10,438 nt of DNA, taken from NCBI GenBank assembly GCA_028274885.1, contig JAQCMX010000195.1:1-10438 (forward strand), read 5' to 3'. Numbering within the stretch: position 1 is the stretch's first letter; the number at the start of each line of letters is the position of its first letter. This stretch comes from Haloarculaceae archaeon. GTDB lineage: Archaea > Halobacteriota > Halobacteria > Halobacteriales > Haloarculaceae. The position numbers and the translations under genes are program-made. Of this stretch, positions 6,418-10,438 are shown in pieces. The notes under the pieces were generated by a model. It made no database searches. It saw only the letters and a program-made list of their open reading frames with translations, and was not told the DNA's origin.

Positions 6418-6426
6418 TTTTTTATA
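6418..6426 (+). promoter_or_regulatory. T-run with overlapping TATA-like element
   Basis: TTTTTTATA, 31 bases after the DUF5813-like stop. The T6 run could end that transcript, since archaea terminate at U-tracts, and the overlapping TTTATA could be the relic promoter of the broken membrane-protein gene starting at 6464. Confidence 0.4.
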
Positions 6427-6463
6427 CGCTGGACAGGCCATCGTCGTCCCAGGTCCAACGGTG

Positions 6464-6807
6464 ATGGGTCAGGAAATCGTTCGCTTGACTGGCGCTGCTC
6501 TCGTACTCGCGCTGTCGGTGCTGTCACAGAGAGGCTCTCGCGGATGTGTCTCCGCCCACTGTCCTCTGCCGGTCGCGGACTGGTGACGGGACTGTACACC
6601 CTCATCGGCGGAATATACACTACCGGTTGAACTCTCATTGCCGACTTCGTTTATTCCGGGTCGGCCGCCATCTTCAATCAAGTATGGGCTATCCATATCG
6701 CGATGGGGGTCGTGTTCGCACTGATCGTCACGTTCAGCGGGGGTGGATTTGCGGGTCTCGTCGGGAGTATCCTCCGTGTCGGTCCGTTGCGACCCGAAAA
6801 GCGGTAA
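6464..6807 (+). pseudogene. Decayed small multi-membrane protein gene
   Basis: From ATG 6464 the frame reads a hydrophobic segment (LTGAALVLALSVLS), then becomes non-hydrophobic and ends at TGA 6584-6586. The next convincing stretch is one frame over (GLVTGLYTLIGGIYTTG) and is cut by an in-frame TGA at 6628-6630. It resumes at once in the same frame with TLIADFVYSGSAAIFNQVW and two membrane-type segments (IHIAMGVVFALIVTF; GGFAGLVGSILRVG), ending at TAA 6805-6807. At least one frameshift (about 6520-6580) and one nonsense codon are therefore needed. The restored product would have about 114 residues and three to four membrane helices; its size and glycine-rich helices recall the haloarchaeal DUF5518-type proteins, though that link is weak. 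A start codon soon after 6630 is not apparent. Confidence 0.6.
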
Positions 6808-6900
6808 TGGCAGATGTCTTCCTCGATAGGACTGACCGCTGTCTGCCGATTCAACCGTCCGACGGCAACCGTAATGTACGAGCAACCACTTTTTCGACGC

Positions 6901-7902
6901 ATGACACGACTGGACCTGCTCTTACCCGAGGGTAAGGTTGGCAACTACGGGATGCAGGACACTATCGACCTGGCGCAGGCTGCCGAATCTGCGGGGTTTC
7001 ACACTGTCTGGAAAGGTGAGTCCTACAGCACGAACGCGCTGATGAACCTGAGTGCCATCGCCGCCAGGACGGAACGGATTCGGCTGGGGACCGGGATAAC
7101 AAACGTATTTTCACGCTCGCCGGCGCTCATTGCGATGAGTGGTGCGACACTTGACAAACTCGCCCCTGAGAGAGCAACGCTCGGCTTGGGAGTAAGTACC
7201 GAACCTGTCATCACCGGGTGGTACGGGCTTGCCTACGACCAGCCACTTCGACGCACCAAAGAACTCATCGAGGTGATACGCGAGATGTTCGAGACCGACG
7301 AGATCAATTACAACGGTGACATCTTCGATATCGGGCCTTACCCGGTCGGGTTCAGTCCCGAGCACGAGGGGATACCAATCTACACCGCGGCAATGGGATC
7401 AGCGAACTGTCGATTGACAGGCGAGTATGCCGACGGGTGGCTGCCGGTGTTCACGCCACCGGGAGCGGTCGCGAAACTCCGCGACGGCCCACTCCAGGCA
7501 GGAGCAGACAAGGCAAACCGGTCGGTAGCAGACATCACAATCACGCCTGTCGTCACGACGGCAATCGCAGACACTGATGCCGAGGCAAAGGCAATGACAA
7601 GGCGATCCTTAGCCCAAGCGATGGCAGTTGGATACAATGGACTGGTCGAACGGTTTGGCTTTGGTCGGCCAGGTGATGCTGCGGCTGCTCACTGGCGCGA
7701 GGGGAACAGAGCCGAGGCCGCACAGGCAATTCCGGACGAGATGATCGATGCGCTCACCGTATATGGGACCACTGAAAACTATCGATCACGCCTGGACACG
7801 TACATCGAGACCGCCGGCGCCGACAGGCTAGCCGTGATGCCTCCCTATACCGCGACACCAGACGAGATCTCTCATACCATCTCTGTACTTGAAGGGTACT
7901 AA
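6901..7902 (+). CDS. F420-type luciferase-like (LLM) oxidoreductase
   Basis: A flavin/F420-binding TIM-barrel enzyme of the luciferase-like family, probably cytosolic and using coenzyme F420 as in related archaeal and actinobacterial enzymes. The 333-residue product shows the expected segments: MTRLDLLLPE (first strand), AAESAGFHTVWKGE, IRLGTGITNVFSRSPALIAM (cofactor region), LDKLAPERATLGLGVS, LRRTKELIEVIREMF, and GIPIYTAAMGSANCRLTGEYADGWL. It resembles methylenetetrahydromethanopterin reductase relatives, and the haloarchaeal NP1902A-type group is the likeliest subfamily, by memory only. ATG 6901 is chosen because an AT patch at 6871-6879 is at leaderless spacing; ATGs at 6814 and 6874 would extend it. 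The stop codon TAA (7900-7902) lies inside the left end of a palindromic-element fragment, so the C-terminus may have been set by that element. The substrate is unknown. Confidence 0.88.
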   Translation: MTRLDLLLPEGKVGNYGMQDTIDLAQAAESAGFHTVWKGESYSTNALMNLSAIAARTERIRLGTGITNVFSRSPALIAMSGATLDKLAPERATLGLGVSTEPVITGWYGLAYDQPLRRTKELIEVIREMFETDEINYNGDIFDIGPYPVGFSPEHEGIPIYTAAMGSANCRLTGEYADGWLPVFTPPGAVAKLRDGPLQAGADKANRSVADITITPVVTTAIADTDAEAKAMTRRSLAQAMAVGYNGLVERFGFGRPGDAAAAHWREGNRAEAAQAIPDEMIDALTVYGTTENYRSRLDTYIETAGADRLAVMPPYTATPDEISHTISVLEGY

Positions 7903-7926
7903 TACTGTTGGCTGTACGTCTTTCAA
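7899..7926 (+). repeat. Truncated left end of the palindromic element
   Basis: Twenty-seven of 28 bases match 8203-8230, the left end of the 86-bp element at 8203-8288; bases 7902-7926 are identical to 8206-8230. The match includes the left arm (ATACTGTTGGCTGTA) and ten interior bases (CGTCTTTCAA). No right arm is found downstream. The single difference (A7901 for G8205) keeps a stop codon in the upstream gene: TAA here, TGA in the intact copy. Confidence 0.75.
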
Positions 7927-7945
7927 TATATACATACCGCGGCGG

Positions 7946-8065
7946 GTGACAACCGCTGTGGAAGCGATTGGAGATCCGGTACACGTAGAGGATACGTTCA
8001 ACACGGCAGTAGGTGTGGTTGTGGAACAGTTAGCGGACCCGAGGTGCAGTCGTCTTGACCGTTAG
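7946..8065 (+). CDS. Doubtful 39-aa ORF, possibly a gene remnant
   Basis: A GTG-started frame (TTAVEAIGDPVHVEDTFN, then TAVGVVVEQLADP) with protein-like acidic composition ends at TAG 8063-8065, 13 bases before the 3' end of the convergent tRNA-Cys gene. The frame is open upstream through the element fragment, so it could be the 3' end of a gene whose front was lost when the element arrived. No family is recognised and no promoter was seen. Confidence 0.2.
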   Translation: MTTAVEAIGDPVHVEDTFNTAVGVVVEQLADPRCSRLDR

Positions 8066-8078
8066 GATATCCTGTGAG

Positions 8079-8154
8079 AGCCAAGGCCCGGATTTGAACC
8101 GGGGATGATCCGCTCTGCAGGCGGACGCGTTGGGCCGGACTCTGCCACCTTGGC
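8079..8154 (-). tRNA. tRNA-Cys (anticodon GCA)
   Basis: A 76-base tRNA on the minus strand. Acceptor strands GCCAAGG and CCTTGGC pair, with discriminator T (U73), as expected for Cys. The anticodon stem TCCGC/GCGGA encloses CTGCAGA, so the anticodon is GCA (complement of 8116-8118). The T arm is CCCGG-TTCAAAT-CCGGG. No encoded CCA and no intron. It lies between a truncated and a full palindromic element. Confidence 0.97.
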
Positions 8155-8180
8155 CCATACTGTTTTACCGGGTTCGGTCG

Positions 8181-8187
8181 CTTAAGC
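8181..8187 (-). promoter_or_regulatory. TATA-like element of tRNA-Cys
   Basis: On the minus strand GCTTAAG lies 27-33 bases before the mature 5' end (8154), the expected spacing for transcription starting a few bases upstream of the tRNA. Confidence 0.55.
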
Positions 8188-8202
8188 CCATCGGAGTTTG
8201 TT

Positions 8203-8288
8203 CTGATACTGTTGGCTGTACGTCTTTCAAGAATTTCGCCACCACGTGATGGCGAATATCATGGATCAGTTACAGCCAACGGTATGAG
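8203..8288 (+). repeat. 86-bp palindromic element, copy A (MITE-like)
   Basis: The ends CTGATACTGTTGGCTGTA (8203-8220) and TACAGCCAACGGTATGAG (8271-8288) are inverted repeats matching at 16 of 18 positions. TTCGCCA (8235-8241) and TGGCGAA (8250-8256) are inverted about the same centre (8245.5), and so is CACGTG at 8243-8248. The whole unit is therefore one centred imperfect palindrome, able to form a long hairpin. It has no coding capacity. It lies between tRNA-Cys and a gene-free stretch. A miniature inverted-repeat element is the conventional reading; no flanking target duplication was found. Confidence 0.7.
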
Positions 8289-8516
8289 AAGTCGTGACCA
8301 CTTGGCTTGTACCCGGAGGATCACAGGACGGTGCACAACCAGGTTCGGGGCCGACTCGAAGCAGACGGCCAAACCGTGTGCTTATAATACAAACGCCGGT
8401 CACAGATCAGCATCTCACGGATCGGCCGTTGCTGGCTTAGACAGCACCCCGGTCGAGGTGACGGCGTGGTACTGAGCACGCTCCTGCTCGGCCGGTGACC
8501 GGACCCCCTGACAGTT
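8289..8516. other. Gene-free spacer between elements A and B
   Basis: There is no convincing gene. A TATA-like GCTTATAATAC is at about 8380-8390 and reads on both strands. A short hairpin GAGCA...TGCTC and a near-palindrome CCGGTGACCGG lie between about 8474 and 8503. A minus-strand frame ending at 8415 looks mildly protein-like (QERAQYHAVTSTGVLSKP) but has no clear start. Confidence 0.4.
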
Positions 8517-8602
8517 CTGATACTAACGGCTATAAGCCCATGAGCAGTTTCGATCCTCCGTGGGGTCGAATATGCTCACGAAGTTATAGCCGTCAGTATG
8601 AG
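8517..8602 (+). repeat. 86-bp palindromic element, copy B (MITE-like)
   Basis: The ends CTGATACTAACGGCTATAA (8517-8535) and TTATAGCCGTCAGTATGAG (8584-8602) are inverted repeats matching at 17 of 19 positions. GAGCA (8542-8546)/TGCTC (8573-8577) and TTCGATCC (8549-8556)/GGGTCGAA (8563-8570) are inverted about the same centre, 8559.5. About 32 of 40 possible pairs form around a six-base loop. It equals copy A in length and end motifs and shares the 11-base left junction GTTCTGATACT, but the inner arms differ. It ends 15 bases from the deoC stop and could also act as a 3' hairpin for that convergent transcript. Confidence 0.7.
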
Positions 8603-8617
8603 GACGGGCTGCCGGAC

Positions 8618-9262
8618 CTATCCATCTCCGGGCGCCGTGTTATACTCCGTGACGATTTTCTCGCCGCTTGAGGTTCCGATCCGAGTGGCACCGGCCTCGA
8701 ACAGTTCCGCGGCGAACGTCCACGACCGGATGCCGCCGCTCGCCTTCACGGGCAGATACTCGCTCATACGGCGCACGTCTTCGACGGTTGCACCGCCCTC
8801 GGCAAATCCCGTTGCAGTCTTGAGAAACTCCGCGTCCGCATCGACGGCAGCCTGGCAAGCCTGCGCGAGTTCCTCTGCTCCAAGCAGCGGAGCTTCGACG
8901 ATCACCTTCACCGGAACCGGAACCGCGGCCACAATCTCGGTCAGCTCCTCACGAACGGCGTCAACCTCGCCGGCACGGAGACGACCCAGGTTTGCGACCA
9001 CGTCGATCTCGGCTGCACCCGCAGACCAGCCCGCATCTGCCTCTGCGGACTTGATCTCCGGCGTGTGCTGGCCGTGGGGAAATCCCACGACTGTGGTCAG
9101 CGCCACGCCAGGTGCGTACTCCCTGGCGGCTTCGACGTAACACGGCGGGACACACGCCCGGGTGTCATACCGGACAGCCACGTCGAGTGCCGTGGTCACT
9201 TCCCCCCACGTCGTCGTCGGACCGAGAACGGTGTGTTCGATCCGCGATGGTACCTCCTCCAT
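8618..9262 (-). CDS. deoC: Deoxyribose-phosphate aldolase DeoC
   Basis: It cleaves 2-deoxy-D-ribose 5-phosphate to glyceraldehyde 3-phosphate and acetaldehyde, in cytosolic deoxynucleoside breakdown. The 214-residue TIM-barrel class I aldolase shows the catalytic residues known from E. coli DeoC: Asp87 (EIDVVANLGR), Schiff-base Lys148 (FLKTATG) and Lys173 (PVKASGGIRS). It also has the N-terminal RIEHTVLGP and the TTVVGFPHG segment, and its length is normal for archaeal DeoC. ATG 9262 is chosen because a TATA-like element at 9284-9291 is at leaderless distance; ATG 9268 is equally close, and the frame extends to 9376 without family-like sequence. No other deo gene is nearby. The gene is bracketed by palindromic elements B and C. 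Confidence 0.95.
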   Translation of the reverse strand: MEEVPSRIEHTVLGPTTTWGEVTTALDVAVRYDTRACVPPCYVEAAREYAPGVALTTVVGFPHGQHTPEIKSAEADAGWSAGAAEIDVVANLGRLRAGEVDAVREELTEIVAAVPVPVKVIVEAPLLGAEELAQACQAAVDADAEFLKTATGFAEGGATVEDVRRMSEYLPVKASGGIRSWTFAAELFEAGATRIGTSSGEKIVTEYNTAPGDG

Positions 9263-9283
9263 ACCCATGCCGACACGTCCCAG

Positions 9284-9291
9284 AAATAAAG
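9284..9291 (-). promoter_or_regulatory. TATA-like element of deoC
   Basis: On the minus strand CTTTATTT lies 22-29 bases before ATG 9262, which fits a leaderless transcript starting at or next to the start codon. Confidence 0.55.
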
Positions 9292-9320
9292 CTCCCCCGT
9301 CAACAGACGTTTCATACTGA

Positions 9321-9406
9321 TACTGCGCTATCCCAGGGATGGTGTCGAAAGACGCCGATTCGGTGGGTCCTGCCACCGGAACAGATCACGGTACCGAATC
9401 GCAGTA
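9321..9406. repeat. Inverted repeats upstream of deoC, possible degenerate element
   Basis: TACTGCG (9321-9327) and CGCAGTA (9400-9406) are perfect inverted repeats, and 9321-9406 is again 86 bases. CGATTCGGTG (9356-9365) and TACCGAATCG (9392-9401) form a second hairpin that overlaps the right outer arm, so the two structures exclude each other. The left end resembles the family motif (TGATACTGCG at 9318), but the right end lacks GTATGA. Membership in the element family is uncertain. Confidence 0.35.
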
Positions 9407-9447
9407 CCCTTTGTGAGCTCCGAGGGTGTCTCGACGCCTCAAAAACA

Positions 9448-9563
9448 CCGATAGTGATTAGTGCGAGTCTTTACCGCCATGCTGGAAGAGGGTATCGGGG
9501 ACACGCCGTGAGATGTCGAACTCTGGGATGGGAGCACAAAATAACCGCACTAATCAGTATGAA
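9448..9563 (+). repeat. 116-bp palindromic element, copy C
   Basis: TGATTAGTGCG (9455-9465) and CGCACTAATCA (9546-9556) are perfect 11-bp inverted repeats, continued outward by GATA (left, 9450-9453) and GTATGA (right, 9557-9562). It has the same end motifs and the same left/right asymmetry as copies A and B, but is 30 bases longer with different inner arms. The interior pairs more weakly; AGAG (9487-9490)/CTCT (9521-9524) is roughly central. It lies between the divergent deoC and DUF63 genes, ending 58 bases before the latter's ATG. Confidence 0.55.
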
Positions 9564-9621
9564 AGCCCTGTCCTGTCTCCTGACCGGAACTGTTTTGAGC
9601 TACGGCTGTCCCAGAACCCAC

Positions 9622-10438
9622 ATGGCAGAACCATTTGCCGATTTTGTCGTTCCGCCGGTGATCCAGACGCTGGGATTGCTAGCGGGGACAGGGATCATCC
9701 TGGCGCTTCTATATGGGATCAGGCCGCCGGTGACACAGCGGATTGTCTTGGCGTTCGTTCCCTGGATCATCGCCGGTGCCACGCTTCACGTTCTTTATCA
9801 GATAGGTGAAAGTCTCGACGACCGGATCTATCCGGAGGTGATCGAACCGCTTTTTTCAGCACCCGCGGTCTATCTGACGACGTTCATTCCGATGGGCACC
9901 ATCTGGGTGGTGTCTATGATGATCGTTCCCAGTGCCAAACGGCGGGGGACGATCGCGCGGTATCTCGCAGTGACAGGAATCGGCGTACTCATTCCGCTGG
10001 TGGGCTTGCTCGTCTGGCGGGGACTCGGGCCCGAACTGGGGTTCCAGCCGGTGGCGCCAACACTCGGGTTGATCGTCACGCTAGCTATCACGTTTGTCGT
10101 CTACATCCTCATGGGTGCCTGGCGAACGCACATTATCGCCGAGGCGCGGTATGTCGGTGCTTTAGTCCTGTTTGCGCACCTGTTTGACGCCATCACCACC
10201 GCGGTGGGCGTCGAGTTTATGAACGCTGGCGAACGCTCGGCAATCCCGCGTCGGATCATGGACTTCGCTGCCGATCTGCCAACCGCAGACACACTCGGTA
10301 CGGCCTGGCTGTTTGTTCTCGTGAAACTTCTCCTCGCCGTCGCAGTCGTGGTTCTGTTTGCCGACTACGTCAGCGACAGGCCGAGTGAAGGAAACCTGTT
10401 TTTTGCGATTGTTGCCGCCGTCGGTCTTGGTCCCGCCG
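9622..10438 (+). CDS. DUF63 family membrane protein, 3' end cut by window
   Basis: An archaeal integral membrane protein of unknown function; 272 codons are visible with no stop. Hydrophobic segments lie at about residues 12-31, 41-60, 80-102, 117-132, 148-165, 177-197, 227-247 and 258-272. The segment VLFAHLFDAITTAVGVEF (H186 and D189 in HLFD), followed by a Glu/Arg/Pro-containing loop, recalls the conserved His-Asp region of DUF63. ATG 9622 follows a TATA-like TGTTTTGAG (9591-9599) at leaderless spacing. It is divergent from deoC, with copy C of the palindromic element between them. The DUF63 assignment is from memory of the family; no function is claimed. Confidence 0.8.
   Translation, partial: MAEPFADFVVPPVIQTLGLLAGTGIILALLYGIRPPVTQRIVLAFVPWIIAGATLHVLYQIGESLDDRIYPEVIEPLFSAPAVYLTTFIPMGTIWVVSMMIVPSAKRRGTIARYLAVTGIGVLIPLVGLLVWRGLGPELGFQPVAPTLGLIVTLAITFVVYILMGAWRTHIIAEARYVGALVLFAHLFDAITTAVGVEFMNAGERSAIPRRIMDFAADLPTADTLGTAWLFVLVKLLLAVAVVVLFADYVSDRPSEGNLFFAIVAAVGLGPA

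Noticed and set aside
6628..6630. TGA as selenocysteine or read-through codon
   Set aside because: Haloarchaea are not known for selenoproteins, no SECIS-like structure was seen, and a second defect (a frameshift) lies upstream.
6546..6935. 129-codon plus-strand ORF across the pseudogene and oxidoreductase start
   Set aside because: It is a shadow frame rich in Arg and Ser that runs through two better-supported readings.
8212..8475. 87-codon plus-strand ORF starting inside element A
   Set aside because: Its start and first 25 codons are the palindromic element; the rest has no protein-like pattern or promoter.
8415..8516. Minus-strand frame with mild protein character
   Set aside because: It has no start codon before reaching element B and no recognised family; noted only in the spacer description.
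7899..9563. CRISPR array
   Set aside because: The repeats are palindromic, irregularly spaced, differ in arm sequence and are not separated by uniform spacers; no cas genes are present.
8203..9563. Complete insertion sequence carrying a transposase
   Set aside because: No transposase or TnpB-like reading frame exists between the elements; the only protein gene there is deoC.

Overview
The window is chromosomal DNA of a halophilic archaeon (class Halobacteria). The evidence is acidic proteins with many Asp and Glu, GC-rich third codon positions, AT-rich TATA-like promoters close to start codons (several genes look leaderless), and archaeal or haloarchaeal families: a Taw1 4-demethylwyosine synthase, a DUF5813-like protein, a PH-like helical protein, an F420-type luciferase-like oxidoreductase and a DUF63 membrane protein. 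Two tRNA genes without encoded CCA are also present.

Layout. Positions 1-420 are AT-rich and hold no convincing gene, only a doubtful 52-codon ORF. On the + strand follow a hexapeptide-repeat acyltransferase (421-1320), a stand-alone TrkA-N nucleotide-binding protein (1472-1927) whose promoter lies inside nested inverted repeats, an intergenic stretch with a strong hairpin and a broken minus-strand ORF (1928-2191), taw1 (2192-3166), a PH-like/helical protein (3271-4548), a cyclophilin and a three-cysteine ferredoxin separated by one base (4629-5478), two perfect palindromes, tRNA-Leu(UAA) (5656-5740), a DUF5813-like protein (5887-6387), a decayed membrane-protein gene (6464-6807) and an F420-type oxidoreductase (6901-7902).

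From 7899 to 9622 the character changes. Minus-strand tRNA-Cys(GCA) and minus-strand deoC lie among short palindromic elements. Two are exactly 86 bp (8203-8288 and 8517-8602), one is 116 bp (9448-9563), and a left-end fragment overlaps the stop codon of the oxidoreductase gene (7899-7926). Their ends agree (left TGATA, right GTATGA) and the arms pair within each copy, but the inner arm sequence differs between copies and changes on both sides together. This family is the most unusual thing in the window. The window ends inside a DUF63 membrane-protein gene (9622 onward).

The genes do not form one pathway. They are mostly single housekeeping units: tRNA wyosine modification, proline isomerisation, electron transfer, deoxyribose-phosphate breakdown and two tRNAs. 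Only cyclophilin-ferredoxin looks like an operon. All calls were made by eye from motifs; no database search was run.
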